Assembly (NCBI RefSeq): GCF_003711225.1
Contig: NZ_CP031030.1
Span: 6,995,501-7,059,500 of the forward strand
Length of the DNA stretch: 64,000 nucleotides
Direction of reading: 5' to 3'
From: Runella sp. SP2
GTDB taxonomy: Bacteria > Bacteroidota > Bacteroidia > Cytophagales > Spirosomataceae
In this document: piece after piece, positions 42,362 to 50,514 of the stretch
Layout of the letters: each line of letters opens with the position of its first letter
How positions within the stretch are numbered: position 1 is the first letter of the stretch
Position numbers and translations under genes: made by a program
The notes under the pieces: model-generated
Database searches by the model: none
The model's input: only the letters and a program-made list of their open reading frames with translations
Told to the model about the DNA's origin: nothing

Positions 42362-42571
42362 TATTCTAGTAATAGAATCTGTTACAAATAAAACGAAAAT
42401 GACGTTGTTTTAGTTTGTAAAGTGGTGTCGATAAGCTGAGTTTAAGTGGTTGTATTCCATAAAGTTGTTGACTATTGATAGACAATAACTGTGCCAAAAG
42501 GGTATGTCTAATTATGGAATTTTAATTTTGGTATTTTTTTTATTTGAAATGATAAGCACGTTAGAAGCCTG

Positions 42572-42579
42572 TATCTTTG
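42572..42579 (+). promoter_or_regulatory. -7 element for the TPR lipoprotein gene
   Basis: TATCTTTG, a full TAnnTTTG match, 57 bp before the chosen start. A TTTG at 42543-42546 is 25 bp upstream, longer than usual. Confidence 0.45.
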
Positions 42580-42636
42580 TAGCCAAAAGTCTCTTTATTT
42601 CTCACTAAGCCACTTTTTGTGATGATTTTGTATAAA

Positions 42637-43671
42637 ATGAAAGGGTTTCACTGGAGCATTATGCTCTGTATTTTTTTTGCCGTAGGTTGGGTGGGCTGCT
42701 CCGAACAAAGCCAAACGGAGGCTGCTCAGTTTTTTTTGAAAGGAAATCTTAAACTTGAGAAAAGAGAATATGCCGAGGCGATTCGCTACTATGACGAAGC
42801 AATTCTAAAGCAAGGTGATATGGCCGATGCCTTCTGTAATCGTGGAATTGCCTACTTGCATATCGGTGAAACGGAAAAGGCATTAGAAGATTTTAACAAA
42901 GCCATTGAACTAGATAAAAAACTCGACGAGGCGTATTTTAATCGGGCGGGGGCGTTGGTGGACCGTAAAGAGTTTACGCAGGCCGCCGCAGACCTCGAAC
43001 AGATTCGTAAGAATTACCAAGACTCCACCAATTATTATCTCCGCTGGGGCGATTTGAAATTTAACCAAGGTTATTACGACCAAGCGTTGGCAGAATATGA
43101 CCGCGCCGTAGCATTGAAAGCAACCAACGTACAGGCACTGGTCAACCGAGGCGTAGCGTATTTTGAAAAAAAAGACTTTAAATCTGCCCAAGTTGATTTT
43201 GAAAAAGCCCTGAAACTTGATTCTCAACAACAACTTGCGTATAATAATTTGGCATTGATTTTTGCGCGGCAAAACCAACTCGACCAAGCCGTGAAAATGG
43301 TAGAACGCGCCTTGGACTTCGACCCCGTCAATCCCATTTACCTTAATAATAAAGGCTACATCTTACTTTTACAGAACAAAGCAGAAGAGGCAAAAAAGTT
43401 GATTGAACGTGCTTTGGAAAAAGACCCTCAAAACAGCTACGCACATCGTAATTTGGGGTTGTACTGGATGCAAACTGGCAATAAAGTAGAGGCATTGGTT
43501 GAATTGAAAAAAGCGTATGACCAAAACCCTTCTACCGACCAAATTCATTTTTGGTTAGGTAAAGCCCAAGCCGATAACAACCAAAAGGACGAAGCCTGTC
43601 GTACGTGGCAAAAAGGAGAAGCTATTGGCGATGCGGAAGCAGCCTCTGAGCGGAAGAAAAACTGTCGATAA
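42637..43671 (+). CDS. TPR-repeat lipoprotein
   Basis: 344 residues from ATG 42637; ATG 42622 would add five residues. MKGFHWSIMLCIFFAVGWVGC is a lipoprotein signal. The mature protein is almost entirely tetratricopeptide repeats, about eight, with units such as EYAEAIRYYDEAILKQGDMA, DAFCNRGIAYLHIGETEKAL and AYNNLALIFARQNQLDQAV. TPR arrays mediate protein binding; this one probably faces the periplasm. Partner unknown. Confidence 0.85.
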   Translation: MKGFHWSIMLCIFFAVGWVGCSEQSQTEAAQFFLKGNLKLEKREYAEAIRYYDEAILKQGDMADAFCNRGIAYLHIGETEKALEDFNKAIELDKKLDEAYFNRAGALVDRKEFTQAAADLEQIRKNYQDSTNYYLRWGDLKFNQGYYDQALAEYDRAVALKATNVQALVNRGVAYFEKKDFKSAQVDFEKALKLDSQQQLAYNNLALIFARQNQLDQAVKMVERALDFDPVNPIYLNNKGYILLLQNKAEEAKKLIERALEKDPQNSYAHRNLGLYWMQTGNKVEALVELKKAYDQNPSTDQIHFWLGKAQADNNQKDEACRTWQKGEAIGDAEAASERKKNCR

Positions 43672-43681
43672 ACGACCTTAA

Positions 43682-43715
43682 CAACTTCCCGAAAGCTCAA
43701 ACTTTCGGGAAGTTT
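43682..43715 (+). terminator. hairpin between the TPR and DMT genes
   Basis: AACTTCCCGAAAG pairs with CTTTCGGGAAGTT around CTCAAA-type loop bases and ends in TTTT. It resembles the CTCCCGAAAGT terminators at 41111 and 41269. It lies only about 6-10 bp before the DMT start, so it may also hide that ribosome-binding site. Confidence 0.6.
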
Positions 43716-43720
43716 TACCA

Positions 43721-44638
43721 ATGAAAAATACAATTATAGGAATCCTCTTTGCGATGCTTTGGGCGTCGGCATCGGTGGCAACGAAATTTGGAATTCGGTC
43801 GGCCGACCCGCTCATTTTGGCCAATGTTCGGTTTTTGCTGGCAGGCACGCTTATGTTGACTTTTGGATATACCTTCGCCAATAGCGAAAAAACACTCCCA
43901 CGAGGACGTGAATGGGGGCAATTGGCCATTTTTGCCCTATTCAATACAACGTTATATTTGAGTGCCTTTGTCCTTTCGATGCGCGAAGTATCGGCGGGCA
44001 TCGGAAGTTTATCCACGGCTACAGGGCCGTTGTTTGTCATTGTGTTATCAGCAATATGGCTACAGCGCCGCCTCAAGTGGAACGAAGCCCTAGGGGTTGT
44101 ATTGGGCCTTTCGGGTGCAGGGTTGGCTACCTGGCCTTTGCTCCAAAATAGCTTTGCTACGCCGCGCGGGCTTTCTATTCTGATGGCTGGAATCGTGTCG
44201 GTATCGGCTGCGAGTGTATATTATGCCCGTATCTCGTGGCGATTACCCAACGTGCTTATCAACGGTTGGCAAGTAATGATGGGGGGAATTATGCTACTGC
44301 CTTTTACAATCTATTTTGCCGATTGGCAACATACCCGCTGGGACGCGCAATTTTGGGGAGCAGTAGGCTGGTTGATTGTCCCCGTTTCGGTCATTTCGTT
44401 GCAGTTGTGGTTTTATCTCCTTCGCTTAGATGCCGTGAGGGCCTCTATGTGGCTTTTCCTTTGCCCCGTTTTTGGGTTTACGTACTCTTCTTTTTTTCTG
44501 GGAGAACCTCTTTCTTGGCATACGTTTGTAGGAACAGCACTCGTTGTGGCAGGGCTGTACGTAGCCCAGCGCATCGGTGCCCGTGCCAAGGGTTTCTCAA
44601 AACCCGCTTTTGACGCCGAAAAAGGCGAAAGGATATGA
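43721..44638 (+). CDS. EamA/DMT-family transporter
   Basis: 305 residues with about ten hydrophobic helices in two homologous halves (EamA repeats), typical of drug/metabolite exporters: GILFAMLWASASVATKFGIR starts the first and GLSILMAGIVSVSAASVYYA the second. The C-terminal 15 residues (GFSKPAFDAEKGERI) are encoded by the first unit of a 75-bp tandem duplication, so the present C-terminus may be a recent change. Substrate unknown. Confidence 0.85.
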   Translation: MKNTIIGILFAMLWASASVATKFGIRSADPLILANVRFLLAGTLMLTFGYTFANSEKTLPRGREWGQLAIFALFNTTLYLSAFVLSMREVSAGIGSLSTATGPLFVIVLSAIWLQRRLKWNEALGVVLGLSGAGLATWPLLQNSFATPRGLSILMAGIVSVSAASVYYARISWRLPNVLINGWQVMMGGIMLLPFTIYFADWQHTRWDAQFWGAVGWLIVPVSVISLQLWFYLLRLDAVRASMWLFLCPVFGFTYSSFFLGEPLSWHTFVGTALVVAGLYVAQRIGARAKGFSKPAFDAEKGERI

Positions 44639-44737
44639 GTATCCTTTCGCACGTGTTGTGGCAAGGGTTTCTCAAAACCCGCTTTTGACGCAGAAAAAGG
44701 GAAAGGATATGAGTGCCTTTTCGCACGTGTCACATGT
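44588..44737. repeat. 75-bp tandem duplication at the 3' end of the DMT gene
   Basis: Unit 1 at 44588-44662, unit 2 at 44663-44737. Both start AAGGGTTTCTCAAAACCCGC and contain GAAAGGATATGAGT. Unit 1 encodes the DMT C-terminus and stop. Unit 2 runs to the 3' end of the convergent gene. Each unit carries the GGTTTCTCAAAACC hairpin. Confidence 0.85.
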
Positions 44738-45257
44738 CCCAAGCGATTCCAAACCCCACTGCTGGCCGCGACAAAGGCGTATTTTGCAGCGAAAAGCCAA
44801 TTCTGGGTTGTGCTAAACGGGTATTATAGACACTGACTGCTCGGCGAATTTTTAACGTAGAAATGATATTGGCCGTCAGCGACACGCCGATGGAAGCAAG
44901 GTAAGTAGCCCAAAACGTTCGACGGCTTACGTTGGCTGAGCCACCCTCAATTAAATAATAAATGGTAGGAAGCACCGACACCACCGTACCGACCGTTCGA
45001 ATGACACGTGCACTTTTAAAATAGTGATTCACTTCGGGGTCGTCGAGTTCGCCAAAAGGGATTTCTAACGAATAATTGCTGCGCAAACGAACCCCGCCGT
45101 AATAATACCTGCCGTTGGCGCCTACTACAATCGGTTTGAGGTGCGAAAACTGATACTTTTTGAGTAACGCCGCTGTGCTGTCTATGCGAGAAACTTGGGC
45201 TTGAATGGCAAGACTGAGCGTCAGAAAGAGGAAAAGAAGCAGATACTTTGTTTTCAC
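44730..45257 (-). CDS. secreted or membrane protein of unknown function
   Basis: 175 residues. The signal peptide ends LAIQAQ (about residue 20). Two hydrophobic segments follow (IRTVGTVVSVLPTIYYLIEG and ATYLASIGVSLTANIISTL). The end, FGIAWDM, is preceded by GFSLQNTPLSRPAV, a beta-like end typical of small Bacteroidota envelope proteins. No known domain. Divergent from the EEP gene, with 48 bp between starts. Confidence 0.6.
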   Translation of the reverse strand: MKTKYLLLFLFLTLSLAIQAQVSRIDSTAALLKKYQFSHLKPIVVGANGRYYYGGVRLRSNYSLEIPFGELDDPEVNHYFKSARVIRTVGTVVSVLPTIYYLIEGGSANVSRRTFWATYLASIGVSLTANIISTLKIRRAVSVYNTRLAQPRIGFSLQNTPLSRPAVGFGIAWDM

Positions 45258-45276
45258 AGCAGAGGTTGTATTTTTG
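45247..45276 (+). promoter_or_regulatory. promoter of the EEP-family gene
   Basis: TTTG (45247-45250), 18 bp, TATTTTTG (45269-45276), 29 bp before ATG 45306. The -33 element lies inside the start region of the divergent gene. Confidence 0.65.
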
Positions 45277-45305
45277 TTGAATTACTAACGTTTTTTCTGT
45301 TATAA

Positions 45306-46124
45306 ATGGTAAAGATACTAACGGTGAAAGTTCTCAAATATAGTCTTTATTTATTGATTTGTTGGGGATGTTTAGCACGTGCGGAGGCTCAAAGAACCAA
45401 AGCAAAACCTGCTGCAAAGCCCATCACCCTAAAAGTGATGACGTTCAACATTCACCACGGTGAAAATAACGTGGGTAAAACCAACCTGACGCGAGTAGTG
45501 GAATTGGTGAAAGAGTACCAACCTGATTTTGTGGCGTTGCAAGAGATAGACAGCGTAGTTCCTCGCTCGGGGAAGTTGAATCAGATGCGGATTTTGTCGC
45601 TTCTTTCGGATTATCATTCAGCATTTTCGGCCGCGATTGACTTGCAGGGAGGAAAGTACGGCTTGGGGATTTTGTCAAAACGGCCGATTGAGCACGTTCA
45701 AAAATTAAAGTTACCCAATCCAGACTCAACCGAACAGCGCATTTTGATGTGTGCATTGGTACCCTTGTCGGAAGGAAAATCAATTCGCTTTTGCAACACC
45801 CACCTCGATCACCAATCGGCCTTGAATCGTGGTTTACAAGCAGCGATTATCAACGAAAACCTCCAAAATAGCATTTATCCCGTGATTTTGGGAGGGGATT
45901 TTAACGCTACTGCCGACAATCACACGCTAGAGGCTTTGACCAAATATTGGAACGACGCAGGGGCTAACTCAACCCAAGCCACGTACCCAGGCAATGGAAA
46001 ACGCATTGACTATTTTTGGACGCACTCCTCAGCTCCTTTTAAAGTCGTAGAATATAAGGTACTGGACGAGCCCACCGCGTCTGATCATTTACCCGTGTTA
46101 GTCACTTATTCGTTTGGCAAATGA
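45306..46124 (+). CDS. endonuclease/exonuclease/phosphatase-family protein
   Basis: 272 residues with an N-terminal signal (about 1-28), so exported. MTFNIHHGENN (about 45-55), LQEIDSVV (about 79-86), LGGDFNATADN (about 196-206) and SDHLPVLV (about 259-266) give the Asn, Glu, Asp and His residues of the metal-dependent EEP fold. Members cleave DNA, phospholipids or sugar phosphates; the sequence does not say which. It overlaps the AraC gene by 4 bp (ATGA). Confidence 0.88.
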   Translation: MVKILTVKVLKYSLYLLICWGCLARAEAQRTKAKPAAKPITLKVMTFNIHHGENNVGKTNLTRVVELVKEYQPDFVALQEIDSVVPRSGKLNQMRILSLLSDYHSAFSAAIDLQGGKYGLGILSKRPIEHVQKLKLPNPDSTEQRILMCALVPLSEGKSIRFCNTHLDHQSALNRGLQAAIINENLQNSIYPVILGGDFNATADNHTLEALTKYWNDAGANSTQATYPGNGKRIDYFWTHSSAPFKVVEYKVLDEPTASDHLPVLVTYSFGK

Positions 46125-46996
46125 AAGCACTTCTATTTCGAGTTCCAACCGTGGACGACCGCTCGTTTCGGGTGCAGGTGGACGAAGGGGCGCATTTTTA
46201 TGAACGACTCCATTTTCACCCCGAATTTCAGTTGACGCTCATTTTGGAAGGAACGGGCACGCTGGTCGTTGGCGACCGCATCGACCGTTTTCAGCCGTTG
46301 GATTTGCTGTTGTTGGGTGCCGATGTGCCGCACGTCCTCCTCAGCGACCCTGCCTATTTTGAGCGAAACGCGCAGTTACAAATAAAGGCGTGTACCTTTT
46401 TTTTTAGAGAAGAATTTTTCTTGCAGTTTTTTGAAAAAACGCCAGAGTTACGGCACATTCACGCCATCTTACAAGACGCAAGGCGCGGGGTGCGGCTGCG
46501 GTTTGGGCAACCTACTGATGTAACAAATCAGTTTGAACAAATAGCCCAAAAACGTTCTTTTGAACAATTTACGGCTTTGCTGACCTTTCTTGATTTTCTA
46601 ACGTTGTCGCAAGACTACGAGCTTTTGGCGGGGGCATCGTACCGAAAACCGAAGCAGCCCGTGGATCAACAGCGGCTGGAAAATGTCTTCAATTTTATCT
46701 TAGGGCACTATGCCGACCCCATCACGCTAGAGGACGTGGCCAATGTCGCTAATTTGACTTCGCCTGCTTTTTGTCGGTTTTTGCGTACCCACACGCGCAA
46801 AACATTTTCGGAACTATTGAGCGAAGTCCGCATTGAGCACGCGTGTCGTTTGCTCAAAGACTCCACCAAAAGTGTCAGCGAAATTGCCTTCGAATGTGGG
46901 TACAGCAATTTATCCAATTTCAACCGTCAGTTTAAACAAATCACCAAACTGACGCCCCGAGAGTACGTAAAATCGGCGGGAGAATTGGGTCAATGA
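46121..46996 (+). CDS. AraC-family regulator with cupin domain
   Basis: 291 residues. The N-terminal cupin (about 15-110) shows FHPEFQLTLILEGTGTLVVG and LLLGADVPH. The C-terminal AraC domain holds two helix-turn-helix motifs (LEDVANVANLTSPAFCRFLR and VSEIAFECGYSNLSNFNRQF, ending KLTPREYVK). It probably senses a small ligand, maybe a sugar. Translationally coupled to the EEP gene, and 3' overlaps the convergent DoxX gene by 7 bp. Confidence 0.9.
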   Translation: MKALLFRVPTVDDRSFRVQVDEGAHFYERLHFHPEFQLTLILEGTGTLVVGDRIDRFQPLDLLLLGADVPHVLLSDPAYFERNAQLQIKACTFFFREEFFLQFFEKTPELRHIHAILQDARRGVRLRFGQPTDVTNQFEQIAQKRSFEQFTALLTFLDFLTLSQDYELLAGASYRKPKQPVDQQRLENVFNFILGHYADPITLEDVANVANLTSPAFCRFLRTHTRKTFSELLSEVRIEHACRLLKDSTKSVSEIAFECGYSNLSNFNRQFKQITKLTPREYVKSAGELGQ

Positions 46997-47364
46997 AGAG
47001 TAAGGTAACGCTTCCAGAGGTAGTAGTTGGCGGCCATGATGGCTAGTACTACCAACGGAAAAATGGCAAAAGCCGTATGCTCACCCACAAACGCCCACGA
47101 AAGAGCAGCGCAGATGAAATTGAAGGTAAAACCTGCATAAGCCCATTCTTTCACGATGGACGAATAGGTTTGCAATAAGCCTATGACGCCGAGCAGTTTG
47201 GCCGACCCGACGATGAGTAGAAGGTACATTGGGTAGCCGAGCATTTTAAAGGCTTCTTGTCCATCTTTTTGTTGGGTAACTCCGCCAATGCCATCCATTG
47301 TCATAAACAAAACAAAAATAATTGTAGTGGTCCAGTAGCTGATTTTTAGGGCTTTAGGGCTCAT
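46990..47364 (-). CDS. DoxX-family membrane protein
   Basis: 124 residues with four hydrophobic helices: ISYWTTTIIFVLFMTMDGIG, YPMYLLLIVGSAKLLGVIGL, WAYAGFTFNFICAALSW and FPLVVLAIMAANYYLW. The pattern fits the short DoxX-like group. Function of the family is poorly known. It overlaps the preceding VOC gene by 4 bp (ATGA), and all three minus-strand genes here likely form an operon. Confidence 0.8.
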   Translation of the reverse strand: MSPKALKISYWTTTIIFVLFMTMDGIGGVTQQKDGQEAFKMLGYPMYLLLIVGSAKLLGVIGLLQTYSSIVKEWAYAGFTFNFICAALSWAFVGEHTAFAIFPLVVLAIMAANYYLWKRYLTLH

Positions 47365-47780
47365 GAGTTGGGGTGTTTAGAAAAGTGAAATATCCAGTGA
47401 TTGCCAAATTTATCGGTAAGCATTCCGAGCGTTGCTCCCCAAAACGTTTGATGGAGAGGTTGAGTAACTACTCCGTTTTGGGCTAATTTTTCAAAGGCAA
47501 CTTGTGTTTCGTTGAGCTGCTGAAAATAAATAGAAAGGGTGATTGAATTTCCTCCAACCCGTTTATTCCCAAGCATATCTGAGGCTAAAAGCAAGATTTT
47601 GCCTTCTTTTTCCAAGACAGCATGTAAGATTTGGTTTCCAACTTCGGCAGGCATTTGGGCTGACATCGGTGACTCTGCCACGGGTTGTAGCCGTAGTTCT
47701 CCCCCCAAGCACTGTTGGTAGTACAGCATGGCTTCGCGACAGTTTCCCTCAAAATTGAGGTAAGGCGTGAGTTGTATCAT
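47361..47780 (-). CDS. VOC-superfamily protein, PhnB-like
   Basis: 139 residues. QLTPYLNFEGNCREAMLYYQ (2-21) and the C-terminal FWGATLGMLTDKFGNHWIFH (about 114-133) are the two beta-alpha-beta-beta-beta halves of the PhnB-like glyoxalase fold. Enzymatic role unknown. Second gene of a VOC-VOC-DoxX operon. Confidence 0.85.
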   Translation of the reverse strand: MIQLTPYLNFEGNCREAMLYYQQCLGGELRLQPVAESPMSAQMPAEVGNQILHAVLEKEGKILLLASDMLGNKRVGGNSITLSIYFQQLNETQVAFEKLAQNGVVTQPLHQTFWGATLGMLTDKFGNHWIFHFSKHPNS

Positions 47781-47791
47781 GTCTCCGAAAC

Positions 47792-48253
47792 TTAGGCGTT
47801 TGCAGCAGCTTCCAATTGGGCAATGTCTATTTTTTTCATTCCAAGCAAGGCGTTTAAGACCCGTTGGGCTTGTTGTGGGTCAGGGCTGCCAAGCATTTCA
47901 CTAAGCTGAGTAGGGACAATTTGCCAAGAAACCCCAAACTTATCTTTGAGCCAGCCGCACTGTTGGGCGTTTGGGTCAGCGTCAGCCGATAATTTTTTCC
48001 AGTAGTAGTCGATTTCGTCTTGAGTTTCGCCATTGACGATGAACGAAATAGCTTCACTAAAACTAAACTGCGGGCCGCCGTTGAGCGCTACAAAGGGTTG
48101 CCCATTTAGTTCAAAGCCAATGGCGAGTACTTGGTCTCCAGAACGGGTAATACGACCCGTACTAGCGTCGCTAAAAATAGAAGTGTAAAATGCGACAGCT
48201 TCTTCGGCATTGCCGTTAAACCAAAGATTAATGGAAAGAGGGGGTGTTTTCAT
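47792..48253 (-). CDS. VOC-superfamily protein, PhnB/3-demethylubiquinone type
   Basis: 153 residues. LWFNGNAEEAVAFYTSIFSD (about 10-29), FVALNGGPQFSFSEAISFIV (about 54-73) and QQCGWLKDKFGVSWQIVP (about 97-114) are typical of the subgroup often annotated as 3-demethylubiquinone-9 methyltransferase-like, though no methyltransferase fold is present. First gene of the operon, divergent from the GlxA-type regulator, which may control it. Confidence 0.85.
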   Translation of the reverse strand: MKTPPLSINLWFNGNAEEAVAFYTSIFSDASTGRITRSGDQVLAIGFELNGQPFVALNGGPQFSFSEAISFIVNGETQDEIDYYWKKLSADADPNAQQCGWLKDKFGVSWQIVPTQLSEMLGSPDPQQAQRVLNALLGMKKIDIAQLEAAANA

Positions 48254-48335
48254 GGGTGTTGTGCGATTAATTGATAATGCAAAAGTATAGACGGAATTTA
48301 TGAACGAAGCTGTGTAAAAACGACAATCTGAGGGG

Positions 48336-48366
48336 TTGATTCCGACACAGACGGCTTGTACTTTTG
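48336..48366 (+). promoter_or_regulatory. promoter of the GlxA-type regulator
   Basis: TTG (48336-48338), 20 bp, TACTTTTG (48359-48366), 15 bp before ATG 48382. Confidence 0.6.
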
Positions 48367-48381
48367 TAAAAAACTTCTACC

Positions 48382-49356
48382 ATGAAACACGTCTCGATTT
48401 TAGTGCCTGAAACGGCAGTCTCTGCGGCTATCGTTGACCCAAGGTATATGTTTACGGCCGTCAATGAATTTATCAAAGGCCAAGGACGCCCGCCGCTGTT
48501 CAATGTGCAATTGGTGGGTATGACCAAAGAAGTGCGACTCAACGATGGCCTAATTTCGATCCATTGCGACGCCGTTATTAGCGACCTTCCCAAAACCGAC
48601 CTCATCATTGTGCCTGCCGTTAGCGGGCATATCGAGCACGCCTTAGAGCGAAACCAAGCCTTGGTTCCGTGGATAGTTGACCAATACAAACGCGGGGCTG
48701 AGGTGGCAAGCTTATGTTTAGGTGCGTTTTTATTGGCTTCAACGGGGCTGCTAAACGGCAAATCATGCTCAACGCATTGGCTTTTTGCCAACGAATTTCG
48801 ACGAATGTTCCCCGACGTTACCCTCACTGACGACAAAATAATCGTGGAGCATAAAGGTCTGTATTCGAGCGGTGGGGCACATTCGTATTGGAATTTGCTA
48901 TTGCATTTGGTGGAAAAATACGCAGGTCGAGAAATGGCGATTTTAGCAGCCAAGTTTTTTGTACTCGATATTGGACTCGATAGCCAATCACCGTTTAGCA
49001 TTTTTAAGGGTCAAAAAATGCACGAAGATCTTGAAATCAAGAAAGTACAAGACTTTATAGAAACCAATTACCAAGATAAAATTACGGTGGACGACCTTTC
49101 GGATACGTTTGGAATTGGCCGCAGGACGTTTGAACGACGGTTTAAAAAAGCCACTAATAACACGGTGGTGGAGTATTTACAACGCGTGAAAATGGAAGTT
49201 GCTAAAAAACAGTTTGAACTCACCCGCAAAACGGTCAACGAAGTGATGTACGACGTAGGTTATACGGATACGAAGGCATTTAGAGATGTATTCAGAAAAG
49301 TGACGGGACTGTCGCCCATTGATTACAAAAATAAGTATAACAAAGACGCGGCCTGA
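48382..49356 (+). CDS. GlxA-family regulator (DJ-1/PfpI plus AraC)
   Basis: 324 residues. Residues about 1-190 form a DJ-1/PfpI-type amidase-like domain with VASLCLGAFLLASTGLLNG (about 109-127) holding the nucleophile-elbow cysteine. The C-terminal AraC domain has VDDLSDTFGIGRRTFERRF and VNEVMYDVGYTDTKAFRDVF, then GLSPIDYKNKY. The sensor domain probably binds a metabolite and is not thought to be catalytic. Divergent from the VOC-VOC-DoxX operon, a likely target. Confidence 0.9.
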   Translation: MKHVSILVPETAVSAAIVDPRYMFTAVNEFIKGQGRPPLFNVQLVGMTKEVRLNDGLISIHCDAVISDLPKTDLIIVPAVSGHIEHALERNQALVPWIVDQYKRGAEVASLCLGAFLLASTGLLNGKSCSTHWLFANEFRRMFPDVTLTDDKIIVEHKGLYSSGGAHSYWNLLLHLVEKYAGREMAILAAKFFVLDIGLDSQSPFSIFKGQKMHEDLEIKKVQDFIETNYQDKITVDDLSDTFGIGRRTFERRFKKATNNTVVEYLQRVKMEVAKKQFELTRKTVNEVMYDVGYTDTKAFRDVFRKVTGLSPIDYKNKYNKDAA

Positions 49357-49417
49357 TTTTGACCAAAATAGTATCAGAAAGTATTAATCTAAGCCAAAGC
49401 AACGAATGTATAGCTTG

Positions 49418-49425
49418 TACTTTTG
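49418..49425 (+). promoter_or_regulatory. -7 element for the DapA-family gene
   Basis: TACTTTTG 43 bp before ATG 49469. The 14 bases GCTTGTACTTTTGT around it are the same as at the upstream regulator's promoter. Confidence 0.5.
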
Positions 49426-49468
49426 TGTCGTAATTATTGGAACAAGCAAAAAGAAATAGACCAAAAAT

Positions 49469-50374
49469 ATGAAACCAAGCTGGATTGGAGTTTACCCCGC
49501 CGTCACGACGAAGTTTTTCGAGGACGAAACGTTGGACATCAAGATGTTCACGTACAACATCGACGAACAAATCAAAGCAGGAGTGCACGGAATTATCATC
49601 TGTGGGTCGTTAGGAGAAAATAGTACCCTAACCTACGATGAAAAACTAACCCTCTTGACGGCGGCCCGCGAGGTGATTGCTGACCGTGTGCCGTTGGTGA
49701 TTGGAGTGGCCGAAAATAGCACCCGAGTAGCGGTCAATTTTGTAAAAGAAGCCGAGCAAGCGGGCGCTGATGGCATCATGTTGTTGCCGCCGATGCGCTA
49801 CCCTTCCGACGACCGCGAGACACTCCATTTCATGCACACCGTCGCCGATGCTACTGACCTTCCGTACATGGTATATAACAACCCCGTGGCGTACAAGACC
49901 TTTGTAAGCATTCCGATGTTCAAAGATTTGGCTCAAAATGCGCACTTTGAATCCATGAAGGAGTCAACGGGTGATGTGCGTTATATGACGGATATTATCA
50001 ACGAATTGGGCGGGCGTTTCAAAATCATGTCGGGAGTAGATGACTTGGCACTTGAAAGCCTTTTGATGGGTGCTGACGGTTGGATTGCTGGATTGGTGGA
50101 CGCCTTCCCGCGCGAAACGGTCGTGATTTATGAATTAGCCAAACAAGGCCGTATCGCCGAAGCCCGCGAGATTTACCGTTGGTTCTTCCCACTGTTGCAC
50201 TTAGATGTTTCAACGAAGTTTGTACAAAATATCAAATTGGCCGAAGTAGCTACGGGCTTAGGAACGGAGTATGTTCGTCAGCCACGCTTGCCATTGGTAG
50301 GCGAAGAACGCGAGCATGTATTGAAGGTAATCAACGATTCATTAGCAAAACGCCCTGTATTGCCACAGATTTAA
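49469..50374 (+). CDS. dihydrodipicolinate-synthase-family lyase/deaminase
   Basis: 301 residues, a TIM barrel of the DapA superfamily. GVHGIIICGSLGENSTLTYD (about 35-54) is the pyruvate-binding loop, YMVYNNPVAYKT (about 132-143) has the catalytic tyrosine, and Lys164 in FESMKESTGD forms the Schiff base. DapA proper usually has YNVPxRT, so a different role is likely: the variant pocket fits enzymes such as 1-pyrroline-4-hydroxy-2-carboxylate deaminase of the hydroxyproline route. That assignment is inference, helped by the epimerase at 38396. Confidence 0.82.
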   Translation: MKPSWIGVYPAVTTKFFEDETLDIKMFTYNIDEQIKAGVHGIIICGSLGENSTLTYDEKLTLLTAAREVIADRVPLVIGVAENSTRVAVNFVKEAEQAGADGIMLLPPMRYPSDDRETLHFMHTVADATDLPYMVYNNPVAYKTFVSIPMFKDLAQNAHFESMKESTGDVRYMTDIINELGGRFKIMSGVDDLALESLLMGADGWIAGLVDAFPRETVVIYELAKQGRIAEAREIYRWFFPLLHLDVSTKFVQNIKLAEVATGLGTEYVRQPRLPLVGEEREHVLKVINDSLAKRPVLPQI

Positions 50375-50404
50375 GCATTTATACACTTTTACCCTACCCT
50401 GAAA

Positions 50405-50438
50405 GGCAATAATCAGCAATGGTTATTGCCTCTTTTTT
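50405..50438 (+). terminator. intrinsic terminator
   Basis: Stem GGCAATAA (50405-50412) / TTATTGCC (50423-50430) followed by TCTTTTTT, ending the DapA-family transcript. Confidence 0.8.
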
Positions 50439-50449
50439 CGTAAATCAAC

Positions 50450-50505
50450 GATGCCCTATGTGTTCTATGTGTGTTTATTCTATTTGTGTCCTATGTGTTT
50501 TAGAA
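50450..50505. repeat. CTATGTGTT-type spacer repeat
   Basis: Four imperfect units around CCTATGTGTTCTATGTGTG. The same text recurs at 53220-53312. A degenerate intergenic repeat. Confidence 0.5.
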
Positions 50506-50514
50506 TAAAAGTAT

